Shown here: in pieces, positions 40,005 to 49,790 of the stretch | Layout: each line of letters starts with the position of its first letter | Numbering within the stretch: the first letter of the stretch is position 1 | From: Pseudomonas sp. MN1F | Lineage (GTDB): Bacteria > Pseudomonadota > Gammaproteobacteria > Pseudomonadales > Pseudomonadaceae | NCBI RefSeq assembly: GCF_009391885.1 | Contig: NZ_VZII01000009.1 | Span: 308,724 to 372,723, forward strand | Reading direction: 5' to 3' | Length of the DNA stretch: 64,000 nucleotides | Translations under genes and position numbers: made by a program | Notes under the pieces: generated by a model | The model's input: only the letters and a program-made list of their open reading frames with translations | What the model was told of the DNA's origin: nothing | The model's database searches: none

Positions 40005-40997
40005 TTACCGATGGTGAGTGTCGCCAGCCGTCCGCTGAAAATGGCGGACCTGGATCTGGAAACCGTTACGCAAGCCCACATAGAGGCTGTCCCCGGGGAC
40101 CAGCCCGGCTGCTGTGGCCCAACGGGCCAGGTCGTCCTGTTCAAAGCCGAGCCAGAGGTCGCCGCAGGCTTCCCGCGCCCAACCCTGGTCATGGCTGCAC
40201 AGTTCGGTGACCAGCAGGCTGCCGCCTGCTTTCACCCGTTTGGCCAGCTGGCGCAGGGCCAGGGCCGGGTCGCTGAAATGGTGCAGGACCATGTTCAGCA
40301 CAACGCAGTCGGCTTCCACATCCGTTGCACCCAGTGCATCGGCCAACTGCAGGTTTACATTACCCAGACGTTCGCGTTCGCAGACCTGTCGCGCCAGTTC
40401 GAGCATGGTCGGGCTGTTGTCCAGGGCCGTGACCTGGGCGAAGCGCCGTGCCAGGTCTGGCAGGAAGCCGCCATCGCCGGGGCCGACTTCCAGCGCGCTG
40501 GCGGTCGGCGCGAAGTTCAGCTTGTCGAGCAGCGCCAGCAGGCTTTCGCGGTACTGCGGCAAGCCGGCGATGAGGTCTTGCTGGGCGCGAAATTTTTCTT
40601 CCACACGCAGGAAAAAGTCCTGGCTGGTGGCGGCGCGGCGTTGCTGCACCTGGGCGATACGGGCCTGGACATCCTCGGGCAAGGTCAGGTCGTCGACCTC
40701 ATCGAGCAGGGCCATGTGCAGGCGCCCGCCGAAGCGCTGCCCGTCGGGCAGGGCACGCCGGTAGAAGATCGCATTGCCTTCGCGCCGCGTGGCCACCAGC
40801 TCGGCCTGGGCCAGCACCTTGAGGTGGTGGCTCATGCCCGACTGGCCGACGTCGAAGATCTGCGCCAGCTCCAGCACGCCGAACGAATCACTGGCCAGGG
40901 CGCGCAACACGTTCAGGCGCAGCTCGTCGCCACTGGCCTTGCACAGGGCGGCCAGTGTGTCGCTTTGCTGAGGGATCGGTTGCGCACGGAGGTTCAT
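40005..40997 (-). CDS. ArsR-family regulator fused to a SAM-dependent methyltransferase
   Basis: 330 aa. Residues 10-90 are a winged-helix ArsR domain (LRLNVLRALASDSFGVLELA, then DVGQSGMSHHLKVLAQAELV as recognition helix). Residues 145-310 are a class I methyltransferase with motif I ALEVGPGDGG (168-177) and VVLNMVLHHF. Metal-site Cys residues of classic ArsR are absent from the recognition helix. The position before metK suggests control by SAM or SAH, as for the SahR/SamR regulators of proteobacterial methionine metabolism; the assignment is inferred. The ATG has no Shine-Dalgarno and may be leaderless. Confidence 0.9.
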   Translation of the reverse strand: MNLRAQPIPQQSDTLAALCKASGDELRLNVLRALASDSFGVLELAQIFDVGQSGMSHHLKVLAQAELVATRREGNAIFYRRALPDGQRFGGRLHMALLDEVDDLTLPEDVQARIAQVQQRRAATSQDFFLRVEEKFRAQQDLIAGLPQYRESLLALLDKLNFAPTASALEVGPGDGGFLPDLARRFAQVTALDNSPTMLELARQVCERERLGNVNLQLADALGATDVEADCVVLNMVLHHFSDPALALRQLAKRVKAGGSLLVTELCSHDQGWAREACGDLWLGFEQDDLARWATAAGLVPGDSLYVGLRNGFQIQVRHFQRTAGDTHHR

Positions 40998-41005
40998 GGG
41001 GCGGC

Positions 41006-41034
41006 AGTCTAGACAGGCAGGGCTGCCCCCGCAA
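41006..41034 (-). promoter_or_regulatory. Promoter of arsR-metK
   Basis: Minus strand TTGCGG (41034-41029), 17-nt spacer, TAGACT (41011-41006). The predicted start is close to 40999, only about 2 nt before the ATG at 40997, which would make a leaderless mRNA. The palindromic operator lies directly upstream of this -35. Confidence 0.5.
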
Positions 41035-41036
41035 GG

Positions 41037-41062
41037 CCAATATCAAAAAGTTTTGATATTGG
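41037..41062. promoter_or_regulatory. 26-bp perfect palindrome, probable operator of the ArsR fusion protein
   Basis: Arms CCAATATCAAAA (41037-41048) and TTTTGATATTGG (41051-41062) are perfect inverted repeats around AG. It lies between the ArsR-methyltransferase gene and tkt. ATATCAAAA-type inverted repeats are the kind of site bound by ArsR-family dimers. Autoregulation, with an effect on metK and possibly tkt, is inferred. Confidence 0.8.
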
Positions 41063-41223
41063 CTGATGGGCGGATGGCTCTGGCGGTTTTTTCGCCGTTA
41101 TGCAGGCCAATCACAGGAAAATCCCCCAACTGCGACCATCCGTCATTGCCCCCAGCCCCTGCAGTGGGCGAAAATGGCCGCCTTTTTCGTGACACCACCT
41201 ATTCAAGCCCCAGGAGATAAGCG

Positions 41224-43221
41224 ATGCCCAGCCGTCGTGAACGTGCCAACGCCATTCGTGCACTCAGCATGGATGCCGTGCAAAAGGCCAACAGCGGCCA
41301 CCCAGGTGCCCCCATGGGCATGGCGGATATCGCCGAAGTGCTTTGGCGCGACTACATGAAGCACAACCCGAGCAACCCGGACTTCGCCGACCGCGACCGC
41401 TTCGTGCTGTCCAACGGCCACGGCTCGATGCTCATTTATTCGCTGCTGCACCTGACTGGCTACGACCTGTCGATCGACGACCTCAAGGCCTTCCGCCAGC
41501 TGCACAGCCGCACCCCGGGCCACCCGGAATACGGCTACACCCCAGGCGTCGAGACCACCACCGGCCCGCTCGGCCAAGGCCTCGCCAACGCCGTGGGCTT
41601 CGCCCTGGCCGAGAAAGTGCTGGCCGCCCAGTTCAACCGTGACGGCCACAACATCGTCGACCACAACACTTATGTGTTCCTCGGCGACGGCTGCATGATG
41701 GAAGGTATCTCCCATGAAGTCGCCTCGCTGGCCGGCACCCTGGGCCTGAACAAGCTGATCGCCTTCTACGACGATAACGGCATTTCCATCGACGGCGAAG
41801 TGCACGGCTGGTTCACCGACAACACCCCGGCGCGTTTCGAAGCCTACAACTGGCAGGTCATCCGCAACGTCAACGGTCACGATGCCGACGAGATCAAGAT
41901 GGCCATCGAGACTGCGCGCAAGAGCGACCGTCCGACCCTGATCTGCTGCAAGACCATCATCGGCTTCGGTTCGCCGAACAAGCAGGGCAAGGAAGACTGC
42001 CACGGCGCACCGCTGGGCAACGACGAAATCGCCCTGGCCCGCAAGGAACTGAACTGGAACCACGGTCCGTTCGAAATCCCGGCCGAGATCTACGCCGAGT
42101 GGGATGCCAAGGCTGCCGGTGCCAAGGCCGAAGCCGCCTGGAACCAGCGTTTCGACGCCTACGCCAAGGCCTACCCGGAGCTGGCTGCCGAGTTCAAACG
42201 CCGTGACAGCGGCGAGCTGCCGGCCGACTTCAGCGAGAAGGCCCAGGCCTACATCAATGAAGTGGCTGCCAAGGGTGAAACCATTGCCAGCCGCAAGGCC
42301 AGCCAGAACGCGCTGAACGCCTTCGGCCCGATGCTGCCTGAGTTCCTCGGCGGTTCGGCTGACCTGGCCGGCTCCAACCTGACCCTGTGGAAGGGCTGCA
42401 AGGGCGTCGAAGCCAACGATGCCAGCGGCAACTACGTGTTCTACGGCGTGCGTGAGTTCGGCATGACCGCCATCATGAACGGCGTCGCCCTCCATGGTGG
42501 CCTGGTGCCTTACGGCGCGACCTTCCTGATGTTCATGGAATACGCCCGCAACGCCGTGCGCATGTCGGCACTGATGAAGCAGCGCGTGATCCACGTCTAC
42601 ACCCACGACTCCATCGGCCTGGGCGAAGACGGCCCGACTCACCAGCCGATCGAGCAGCTGACCAGCCTGCGCAGCACGCCGAACCTGGACACCTGGCGCC
42701 CAGCCGACGCGGTCGAATCGGCCGTGTCCTGGAAAAACGCCCTGGAGCGCAAGGACGGCCCATCGGCGCTGATCTTCTCGCGTCAGAACCTGCAGCACCA
42801 GGAGCGCGACGCGCAGCAGATCGCCGACATCAGCCGCGGCGGCTACGTGCTCAAGGATTGCGCTGGCGAGCCTGAGCTGATCCTGATCGCCACCGGTTCG
42901 GAAGTGGGCCTGGCCGTTCAGGCACACGCCAAGCTGACCGAGCAGGGCCGCAAGGTGCGCGTGGTTTCCATGCCTTGCACCAGCGTGTTCGACGCCCAGG
43001 ACGCTGCCTACAAGCAGTCGGTACTGCCGGTCGAAGTCGCTGCACGTATCGCCATCGAAGCCGCCCACGCGGACTTCTGGTACAAGTACGTGGGCCTGGA
43101 AGGTCGTATCATCGGCATGACCACCTACGGTGAATCGGCTCCGGCTGCTGCACTGTTCGAGGAATTCGGCTTCACCCTGGAAAACATCCTGGGCACCGCC
43201 GAAGAGCTGCTGGAAGACTGA
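41224..43221 (+). CDS. tktA: Transketolase
   Basis: 665-aa ThDP enzyme of the pentose phosphate pathway, moving two-carbon units between sugar phosphates. Seen: [38 protein letters not shown], the ThDP motif [12 protein letters not shown] to NN-like DDNGISIDG, and [24 protein letters not shown] precedes the ATG by 7 nt. It is divergent from arsR-metK and heads the tkt-epd-pgk-fba group. The order is conserved in pseudomonads. Confidence 0.97.
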   Translation: MPSRRERANAIRALSMDAVQKANSGHPGAPMGMADIAEVLWRDYMKHNPSNPDFADRDRFVLSNGHGSMLIYSLLHLTGYDLSIDDLKAFRQLHSRTPGHPEYGYTPGVETTTGPLGQGLANAVGFALAEKVLAAQFNRDGHNIVDHNTYVFLGDGCMMEGISHEVASLAGTLGLNKLIAFYDDNGISIDGEVHGWFTDNTPARFEAYNWQVIRNVNGHDADEIKMAIETARKSDRPTLICCKTIIGFGSPNKQGKEDCHGAPLGNDEIALARKELNWNHGPFEIPAEIYAEWDAKAAGAKAEAAWNQRFDAYAKAYPELAAEFKRRDSGELPADFSEKAQAYINEVAAKGETIASRKASQNALNAFGPMLPEFLGGSADLAGSNLTLWKGCKGVEANDASGNYVFYGVREFGMTAIMNGVALHGGLVPYGATFLMFMEYARNAVRMSALMKQRVIHVYTHDSIGLGEDGPTHQPIEQLTSLRSTPNLDTWRPADAVESAVSWKNALERKDGPSALIFSRQNLQHQERDAQQIADISRGGYVLKDCAGEPELILIATGSEVGLAVQAHAKLTEQGRKVRVVSMPCTSVFDAQDAAYKQSVLPVEVAARIAIEAAHADFWYKYVGLEGRIIGMTTYGESAPAAALFEEFGFTLENILGTAEELLED

Positions 43222-43232
43222 TACAGGCAAGG

Positions 43233-43342
43233 CGAGGGCCGTAGGCCCTCGTTCGCGGCGCAAGGCCGCTCCCACAGGGTCCGCTTGCATCGCGGTCTTT
43301 GTGGGAGCGGCCTTGTGTCGCGAATGGGCCGCATGGCGGCCC
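43233..43342. repeat. Terminator-like hairpin plus inverted REP pair between tkt and epd
   Basis: CGAGGGCC/GGCCCTCG hairpin (43233-43251) comes first. Then TTCGCGGCGCAAGGCCGCTC (from 43252) is repeated in inverted form and ends with GAGCGGCCTTGTGTCGCGAA at 43324, an inverted pair of REP units with about 20 nt between. A short GGGCCGC/GCGGCCC hairpin (43326-43342) completes the block. REP pairs like this can protect the upstream mRNA or serve as targets for REP-associated transposases. Confidence 0.8.
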
Positions 43343-43373
43343 CAATAGCCATCATGCGTTAGCGAGCCAACGA

Positions 43374-44435
43374 ATGCCCCACCCGCGTCCCTACAAAGTT
43401 GCACTCAACGGTTACGGCCGCATCGGCCGCTGTGTCCTGCGCGCACTGTTCGAGCGGGGGGCAAAGGCCGGTTTCGAGATCGTTGCGCTGAACGACCTGG
43501 CCGATCAGGCCAGCATCGAATACCTGACACGCTTCGACTCCACCCACGGGCGATTCCCCGGCGAGGTGAAGGTCGACGGCGACTGTCTGCATATCAATGG
43601 CGACTGCGTGAAAGTCATGCGCAGTGCCACCCCCGAAGGCATCGACTGGGCCGCCCTGGGTGTCGACCTGGTGCTGGAGTGCTCCGGCGTCTACCACACC
43701 CGCGCCGATGGCCAGCGTTTCCTCGATGCCGGCGCGCCGCGCGTATTGTTCTCGCAGCCGATGGCCAGCGAGGCCGATGTCGACGCCACCGTGGTCTATG
43801 GCATCAACCAGGATTGCCTGACGGGCAACGAACGCCTGGTGTCCAACGCCTCCTGCACCACCAACTGCGGCGTACCGCTGCTGCGCGTGCTGGACCAGGC
43901 ATTCGGCATCGAGTACGTGCAGATCACCACCATCCACTCGGCGATGAACGACCAGCCGGTGATCGACGCCTATCATCACGAGGACCTGCGCCGCACGCGC
44001 TCGGCCTTCCAGTCGGTGATCCCGGTATCCACTGGCCTGGCGCGCGGCATCGAACGCCTGCTTCCGGAACTTGCCGGGCGAATCCAGGCCAAAGCGGTAC
44101 GCGTGCCGACCGTCAACGTCTCGTGCCTGGATATCACCCTGCAGACCGCCCGCGACACCAGTGCGGCCGAGGTCAACCGGGTGTTGCGCGAGGCGGCGCA
44201 GAGCGGCCCGCTCAAAGGCTTGCTGGCCTACACCGAGCTGCCTCACGCCAGCTGTGATTTCAACCATGACCCGCATTCGGCCATTGTCGATGCCAGCCAG
44301 ACCCGCGTCTCAGGCCCACGCCTGGTGAACCTGCTGGCTTGGTTCGACAACGAATGGGGGTTTGCCAACCGTATGCTCGACGTAGCCGAACATTATCTGC
44401 ACGTCGTCCACCCAACCCGCAGCAAACAGCCCTGA
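43374..44435 (+). CDS. epd: D-erythrose-4-phosphate dehydrogenase
   Basis: 353-aa GAPDH-like enzyme that oxidises erythrose-4-phosphate to 4-phosphoerythronate for pyridoxal phosphate synthesis. NAD motif NGYGRIGR at residues 12-19; catalytic Cys161 in SNASCTTNCGVPLL; the partner His is in QITTIHSAMNDQP. The tkt-epd-pgk-fba context separates it from the glycolytic GapA. The ATG at 43374 starts MPHPRPYKVALNG; the ribosome site is weak. Confidence 0.92.
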   Translation: MPHPRPYKVALNGYGRIGRCVLRALFERGAKAGFEIVALNDLADQASIEYLTRFDSTHGRFPGEVKVDGDCLHINGDCVKVMRSATPEGIDWAALGVDLVLECSGVYHTRADGQRFLDAGAPRVLFSQPMASEADVDATVVYGINQDCLTGNERLVSNASCTTNCGVPLLRVLDQAFGIEYVQITTIHSAMNDQPVIDAYHHEDLRRTRSAFQSVIPVSTGLARGIERLLPELAGRIQAKAVRVPTVNVSCLDITLQTARDTSAAEVNRVLREAAQSGPLKGLLAYTELPHASCDFNHDPHSAIVDASQTRVSGPRLVNLLAWFDNEWGFANRMLDVAEHYLHVVHPTRSKQP

Positions 44436-44447
44436 AGGACTGCATTC

Positions 44448-45611
44448 ATGACCGTGTTGAAGATGACCGACCTCGACCTGCAAGGTAAGCGCGTACTGAT
44501 CCGCGAAGACCTCAACGTACCTGTGAAGGACGGTGTGGTAACCAGCGATGCGCGTATCCTGGCAGCGCTGCCGACCATCAAGCTGGCCCTGGAAAAGGGT
44601 GCGGCGGTAATGGTCTGCTCGCACCTGGGCCGCCCGACCGAAGGCGAGTTCTCTGCCGAGAACAGCCTCAAGCCGGTAGCCGACTACCTGAGCAAGGCCC
44701 TGGGCCGCGACGTGCCGCTGGTTGCCGATTACCTGGGCGGTGTTCAGGTCAGCGCCGGTGACCTGGTGCTGTTCGAGAACGTACGCTTCAACAAGGGCGA
44801 GAAGAAGAACGCCGACGAACTGGCCCAGCAGTACGCCGCACTGTGCGACGTGTTCGTGATGGACGCTTTCGGTACTGCTCACCGCGCCGAAGGCTCCACC
44901 CATGGCGTCGCCAAATTCGCCAAGGTCGCTGCCGCTGGCCCGCTGCTGGCTGCCGAACTGGACGCGCTGGGCAAGGCCCTGAAAGCCCCGGCCAAGCCGA
45001 TGGCGGCCATCGTCGCCGGCTCCAAGGTATCGACCAAGCTGGACGTGCTGAACAGCCTGAGCAGCGTCTGCGACCAGCTGATCGTCGGTGGCGGCATCGC
45101 CAACACCTTCCTGGCTGCTGCCGGTCACCCGGTTGGCAAGTCGCTGTACGAGCCTGACCTGGTCGAAACCGCCAAAGCCATCGCCGCCAAGGTCAGTGTG
45201 CCGCTGCCGGTCGACGTGGTGGTGGCCAAGGCGTTCGCCGAAGACGCCGAAGCCACCGTCAAGGCCATCGCCGACGTAGCCGCCGATGACATGATCCTCG
45301 ACATCGGCCCACAGACCGCTGCCAATTTCGCCGAGCTGCTGAAGTCGTCGAAGACCATTCTGTGGAACGGCCCGGTCGGCGTGTTCGAATTCGACCAGTT
45401 CGGCAACGGCACCCAGGTGCTGGCCAAGGCCATCGCTGAAAGCGCTGCGTTCTCCATCGCCGGTGGTGGCGATACCCTGGCTGCCATCGACAAATATGGC
45501 GTCAGCAAGGATATCTCCTACATTTCTACCGGTGGCGGTGCCTTCCTCGAGTTCGTCGAAGGCAAAGTGCTGCCAGCCGTGGCGATCCTGGAAGAGCGGG
45601 CAAAAGCCTGA
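44448..45611 (+). CDS. pgk: Phosphoglycerate kinase
   Basis: 387 aa. Transfers phosphate between 1,3-bisphosphoglycerate and ADP in the cytosol. N-terminal [15 protein letters not shown], the substrate loop [27 protein letters not shown] and the C-terminal nucleotide segment [15 protein letters not shown] are all present. AAGGA precedes the ATG. It is 12 nt after epd, so the two are co-transcribed. Confidence 0.98.
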   Translation: MTVLKMTDLDLQGKRVLIREDLNVPVKDGVVTSDARILAALPTIKLALEKGAAVMVCSHLGRPTEGEFSAENSLKPVADYLSKALGRDVPLVADYLGGVQVSAGDLVLFENVRFNKGEKKNADELAQQYAALCDVFVMDAFGTAHRAEGSTHGVAKFAKVAAAGPLLAAELDALGKALKAPAKPMAAIVAGSKVSTKLDVLNSLSSVCDQLIVGGGIANTFLAAAGHPVGKSLYEPDLVETAKAIAAKVSVPLPVDVVVAKAFAEDAEATVKAIADVAADDMILDIGPQTAANFAELLKSSKTILWNGPVGVFEFDQFGNGTQVLAKAIAESAAFSIAGGGDTLAAIDKYGVSKDISYISTGGGAFLEFVEGKVLPAVAILEERAKA

Positions 45612-45643
45612 CAATGGCGGCGCCTGGCAAAGGGAGCGACCTG

Positions 45644-45862
45644 ATGGTCAAGCAATTGCCTGTGATGATCCTGGCCGGCCTGCTGGGCGCCTGCTCCAGC
45701 AGCCCGTCTTCGGATGCCGACCCGGCGCACCCGCCCAAGGGCGGGTGCTACCAGTCCGAGTGGCAGGCCGAGACCGTGCCGGTCATCAGCAAGCGCGTAG
45801 GCCCGCAAGGCCTGGAAAAGTACGACGAAGAACACCAGCACCAGGCGCCGGGTTGCCCTTGA
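45644..45862 (+). CDS. Small predicted lipoprotein, 72 aa
   Basis: MVKQLPVMILAGLLGACSSS has a lipobox LLGAC, so the mature protein would be about 55 residues anchored at Cys17. The rest is polar with two more Cys. GGGAG lies about 7 nt upstream of the ATG at 45644. It directly follows pgk (32 nt) and precedes a second lipoprotein. No family recognised. Confidence 0.7.
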   Translation: MVKQLPVMILAGLLGACSSSPSSDADPAHPPKGGCYQSEWQAETVPVISKRVGPQGLEKYDEEHQHQAPGCP

Positions 45863-45938
45863 AGAGAAAGACCGAACCAAGCGTTTCGTCGGGGCAGGCA
45901 ACCAAGCGACCGCTGTGTGGTCATCTAGAGGATATGTA

Positions 45939-46268
45939 ATGAAAGCGCTGCTGGCCTCGATGGCCCTGGCGACACTGGCAGGATGCTCACTGATGCAGCC
46001 TGCACCTTCCGCCCCGGCGGACAACTGGACCCGCTGGGTCTGTGACACCCAGGTCGAGGTGCTGTGGCGCTTCGCTGATGCTCAACGGGACCAGGTTGAC
46101 GTACGCCTCGGCGGCGGTGATCAGGTCTATCGGCTCAAGGCCGAGCCGGGCGCCTCTGGCGCGCTGTACAGCGATGGCGTGCTGGCCTTTCACACCAAGG
46201 GCGAAGAAGGCCTGGTGTACTGGGTGGCAACCAACGATCTGATTGGGCGGGGCTGCAAGGCACCGTGA
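45939..46268 (+). CDS. MliC-like lipoprotein (possible C-type lysozyme inhibitor)
   Basis: 109 aa. Lipoprotein signal [20 protein letters not shown] (Cys16). The mature part is a small beta-barrel with [39 protein letters not shown], close to the MliC/PliC pattern, in which a conserved Ser and Lys block the lysozyme active site; here Ser and Lys sit in YSDG and TKGEE. The inhibitor role is inferred from the fold. The GGGCCGC/GCGGCCC hairpin at 46275-46292 follows. Confidence 0.75.
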   Translation: MKALLASMALATLAGCSLMQPAPSAPADNWTRWVCDTQVEVLWRFADAQRDQVDVRLGGGDQVYRLKAEPGASGALYSDGVLAFHTKGEEGLVYWVATNDLIGRGCKAP

Positions 46269-46368
46269 CTGGCCGGGCCGCACAGGCGGCCCACACTACT
46301 TGAACAGCAACCGCCCCTGCGGCAGGCTTGCACGAAACAAACGACGCTTGTCGGGAGAGAGATACACA

Positions 46369-47433
46369 ATGGCACTCATTAGCATGCGCCAGATGCTGGA
46401 CCACGCCGCCGAGTTCGGTTACGGCGTTCCGGCTTTCAACGTCAACAACCTCGAGCAGATGCGCGCCATCATGGAAGCGGCCGACAAGACCGACTCCCCG
46501 GTGATCGTCCAGGCTTCGGCCGGTGCCCGCAAATATGCCGGTGCTCCATTCCTGCGCCACCTGATCCTGGCCGCCATCGAAGAATTCCCGCACATCCCGG
46601 TGTGCATGCACCAGGACCACGGCACCAGCCCTGATGTCTGCCAGCGCTCGATCCAGCTGGGCTTCAGCTCGGTGATGATGGACGGCTCGCTGGGTGAAGA
46701 CGGCAAGACCCCGACCGACTACGAGTACAACGTCCGCGTTACCCAGCAGACCGTGGCCATGGCCCACGCCTGCGGCGTTTCGGTGGAAGGCGAGCTGGGC
46801 TGCCTGGGTTCGCTGGAAACCGGCATGGCCGGTGAAGAAGACGGCATCGGTGCCGAAGGCGTGCTGGACCACAGCCAGATGCTGACCGACCCGGAAGAAG
46901 CCGCCGACTTCGTCAAGAAGACCCAGGTCGACGCCCTGGCCATCGCCATCGGCACCAGCCACGGTGCCTACAAGTTCACCAAGCCGCCTACCGGTGACGT
47001 GCTGGCGATCGACCGCATCAAGGAAATCCACAAGCGCATCCCTAACACCCACCTGGTGATGCACGGTTCTTCCTCGGTACCGCAAGAGTGGCTGGCGATC
47101 ATCAACCAGTACGGCGGCGACATCAAAGAGACCTACGGCGTACCGGTCGAAGAGATCGTCGAAGGCATCAAGCACGGCGTGCGCAAGGTCAACATCGACA
47201 CCGACCTGCGCCTGGCGTCCACCGGTGCCATGCGCCGCCTGATGGCACAGAACCCGAGCGAGTTCGACCCACGCAAGTTCTTCGGTGAAACCGTGAAGGC
47301 CATGCGTGACGTGTGCATCGCCCGTTACGAAGCGTTCGGCACTGCCGGCAATGCCTCGAAGATCAAGCCGATCTCCCTGGAAGGCATGTTCCAGCGCTAT
47401 CTGAAGGGTGAGCTGGCCGCCAAGGTCAACTGA
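46369..47433 (+). CDS. fba: Class II fructose-bisphosphate aldolase
   Basis: 354-aa zinc aldolase interconverting fructose-1,6-bisphosphate with GAP and DHAP. Zinc and active-site region [15 protein letters not shown] (His81, Asp83, His84), then [26 protein letters not shown] and [16 protein letters not shown] precedes the ATG at 46369. Ends with a strong terminator. It completes the tkt-epd-pgk-fba group. Confidence 0.97.
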   Translation: MALISMRQMLDHAAEFGYGVPAFNVNNLEQMRAIMEAADKTDSPVIVQASAGARKYAGAPFLRHLILAAIEEFPHIPVCMHQDHGTSPDVCQRSIQLGFSSVMMDGSLGEDGKTPTDYEYNVRVTQQTVAMAHACGVSVEGELGCLGSLETGMAGEEDGIGAEGVLDHSQMLTDPEEAADFVKKTQVDALAIAIGTSHGAYKFTKPPTGDVLAIDRIKEIHKRIPNTHLVMHGSSSVPQEWLAIINQYGGDIKETYGVPVEEIVEGIKHGVRKVNIDTDLRLASTGAMRRLMAQNPSEFDPRKFFGETVKAMRDVCIARYEAFGTAGNASKIKPISLEGMFQRYLKGELAAKVN

Positions 47434-47451
47434 TCCACAGGTGTAAGAAGA

Positions 47452-47477
47452 AAACCCGCAGCGATGCGGGTTTTTTT
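47452..47477 (+). terminator. Intrinsic terminator after fba
   Basis: AAACCCGCA (47452-47460) pairs with TGCGGGTTT (47465-47473) around GCGA, followed by a T run to 47477. The following stretch up to 47630 is AT-richer and presumably holds the promoter of the c-di-GMP gene. Confidence 0.93.
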
Positions 47478-47630
47478 ATGCGTCGAAAAAGCTGCAAGGC
47501 GACCGTTAGTCGGCTACCGTGAAACTTATCCATTGATAGCGATCTGATTGCATTGCTTGTCGCAACTGCAGGTCTAGAGTATTAATCGGATCCAATAGCA
47601 AGTCGAAGTCGGTCAAACAAGAGAAGCAGC

Positions 47631-49751
47631 ATGGATGGCGCTTACCCTCAACCACTGGATGGCCAATCGGTTCTCCTGGTGGTAGACGATTACCCGGAAA
47701 ACCTCATCAGCATGCGGGCCTTGCTGGCGCGCAACGATTGGCAAGTGTTGACGGCAAGCTCAGGGATGGAAGCCTTGGGTACGTTGCTCGAACACGAAGT
47801 CGATCTGGTCCTGCTCGATGTGCAGATGCCCGAAATGGACGGCTTTGAAGTCGCCCGCCTGATGCGCGGCAGCCAGCGAACCCGGCTGACTCCGATCATT
47901 TTCCTCACCGCCAACGAGCAGTCCGATGCCGCCGTGCTCAAGGGCTATGCCAGTGGTGCGGTGGATTACCTGTTCAAGCCGTTCGATCCACAGATTCTCA
48001 AGCCCAAGGTGCAGGCGCAGCTGGACCAGCAGCGCAACCGGCGCATGTTGCAGCGGCTGACCCGCGAACTTGAGGCTGCCCGGGCGTTCAACGCCTCGAT
48101 TCTGGAAAATGCCGCCGAAGGCATCCTGGTGGTCGATGCCGAAGGTGTCATCAGCTTCGCCAACCCGGCAATTTCGCGCTTGATGCATACCCCGGTCGAA
48201 CAACTGCAGGGGGGCCACCTGCTCGATCTGCTGCAATTGGCCAACGCCACCCTGTGGAGCGAATCCGAGTTCCACAGCGCGTATCTCGCCCGGCAGATCG
48301 TGCGGGTCCACGATGCCCACCTGCGCACCCCGGGTGGTCAGCTGCTGCCCGTGGCGCTGTCGTGTGCGCCGTTGCCGGCAGAGCAGCAGGCGATGGTGGT
48401 CACGGTGCTGGACATGTCGGTTGAGCGCAATCTGCACCAGCAGCTCGAATACCAGGCGGTGACCGACCCCTTGACCGGGCTGCTCAACCGTCGTGGGTTC
48501 TACCAGGCCGCCGAAGGCGCCTTGCTGCGCGGCGAGCGCTCGAACAAGAGCCAGGCCCTGATGTACATGGACCTCGATGGCTTCAAGCGGATCAACGACT
48601 CACTGGGCCATGAGGCCGGTGACCGGGTGCTGCACTGGGTGGCCGAGCAGATCAAGGACTGCCTTGGCAGCGAGGCCCTGCTGGCGCGCATGGGCGGCGA
48701 CGAGTTCACTGCACTGTTCGATGGCCTGCCCTACCCGGAACAGGCCGGGCGCTATGCCGAGAAACTGCTTGAGCGGGTGTCGATCCAGCAGCAGGTGGAC
48801 GGGCTGGATGTGTGCCTGGGTGTCAGCATCGGCATCGCCACCTACCCCGACTGTGGCGGCAATGTCGAAGGCCTGCTGCGCGCCGCCGATACGGCGATGT
48901 ATGCCGCCAAGCGGGCCGGCCGCCAGCAGTATCGCTTCTATGATCAGGAGCTCAATGGTCGCGCCCGCTCGCGGCTGATGCTTGAGGACAGTGTGCGCAA
49001 TGCCATCGAGGCCCAGGATTTCAGCCTCGTGTACCAACCCCAGGTGGCCTTTGCCGATGGCCAGCTACGGGGTTTCGAGGCCCTGCTGCGCTGGCAGCAC
49101 CCCAGTGTTGGCGACGTGCCGCCCGGGCTGTTCATACCGTTGCTGGAAGAGGCGCGGCTGATCAACCGACTGGCCAGCTGGATTTACCGTCAAGGCGCCG
49201 CCCAGCGTCAGGCCTGGTGCCAGCGTTTCGCCCCGGAGCTGGTATTGGGTATCAGCCTGAGCCGCGCGCAGTTCTCCATGCCCAGCCTGGTCGATGAACT
49301 GCAGCGGGTGATCCAGGATTACCAGCTCGACCCGGCGCAACTGGAGGTCGAGGTGGCCGAGACCTCGTTGATGTACAACATCGACACGGCGATCAAGCAG
49401 ATTCACCGCCTGCGCGAGCTGGGCGTGCGGGTGGCGCTGGATGATTTCGGCGCGGGCGACTGTTCGCTGCGCATGCTGCGCGACCTGCCCATCGACACGT
49501 TGAAGCTGGACCGCCATCTGGTGGCGCGCCTGCCGGACTCGGCGGTGGATGCCGCGTTGGTGCGCAGTGTCATCGTCCTGTGCGCAGACTACGGCATCAC
49601 CGTGATCGCAGAGGGGGTTGAAACACAGGCCCAGGCTGCGTGGCTGAAGGCAAACGGTTGCGCTTACGTTCAGGGTTTTCTGGTCGCGCACCCGATGACG
49701 GCGACCGACGCCACGGGCTTCCCGGCGATTTTTCCCTGGCAGCGGCCGTGA
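47631..49751 (+). CDS. Receiver-PAS-GGDEF-EAL cyclic-di-GMP protein
   Basis: 706 aa. Receiver with Asp63 (VLLDVQMPEMDGFEVARL) at residues 12-130; PAS-like domain about 150-265; GGDEF at 355-359 (ARMGGDEFTALF); EAL at 483-485 (RGFEALLRW). Both catalytic signatures look intact: AETSLMY, VALDDFGAGDCSL, LKLDRHL and VIAEGVETQ are kept in the EAL part. The usual RxxD inhibitory site before GGDEF is not seen (LGSE instead). It could make or break c-di-GMP depending on receiver state. It stands alone after fba. Confidence 0.93.
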   Translation: MDGAYPQPLDGQSVLLVVDDYPENLISMRALLARNDWQVLTASSGMEALGTLLEHEVDLVLLDVQMPEMDGFEVARLMRGSQRTRLTPIIFLTANEQSDAAVLKGYASGAVDYLFKPFDPQILKPKVQAQLDQQRNRRMLQRLTRELEAARAFNASILENAAEGILVVDAEGVISFANPAISRLMHTPVEQLQGGHLLDLLQLANATLWSESEFHSAYLARQIVRVHDAHLRTPGGQLLPVALSCAPLPAEQQAMVVTVLDMSVERNLHQQLEYQAVTDPLTGLLNRRGFYQAAEGALLRGERSNKSQALMYMDLDGFKRINDSLGHEAGDRVLHWVAEQIKDCLGSEALLARMGGDEFTALFDGLPYPEQAGRYAEKLLERVSIQQQVDGLDVCLGVSIGIATYPDCGGNVEGLLRAADTAMYAAKRAGRQQYRFYDQELNGRARSRLMLEDSVRNAIEAQDFSLVYQPQVAFADGQLRGFEALLRWQHPSVGDVPPGLFIPLLEEARLINRLASWIYRQGAAQRQAWCQRFAPELVLGISLSRAQFSMPSLVDELQRVIQDYQLDPAQLEVEVAETSLMYNIDTAIKQIHRLRELGVRVALDDFGAGDCSLRMLRDLPIDTLKLDRHLVARLPDSAVDAALVRSVIVLCADYGITVIAEGVETQAQAAWLKANGCAYVQGFLVAHPMTATDATGFPAIFPWQRP

Positions 49752-49790
49752 TTGGCTAGAATCGGCATTCGTTACGCCGAATGCCGTGCC

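Noticed and set aside
43233..43342. Clustered hairpins considered as a CRISPR-like array or attachment site.
   Set aside because: No regularly spaced direct repeats with unique spacers; the structure is an inverted REP pair plus simple hairpins.
41203..43404. 733-codon minus-strand frame opposite tkt.
   Set aside because: The plus strand encodes a complete transketolase with ribosome site; the opposite frame has no recognisable motifs.
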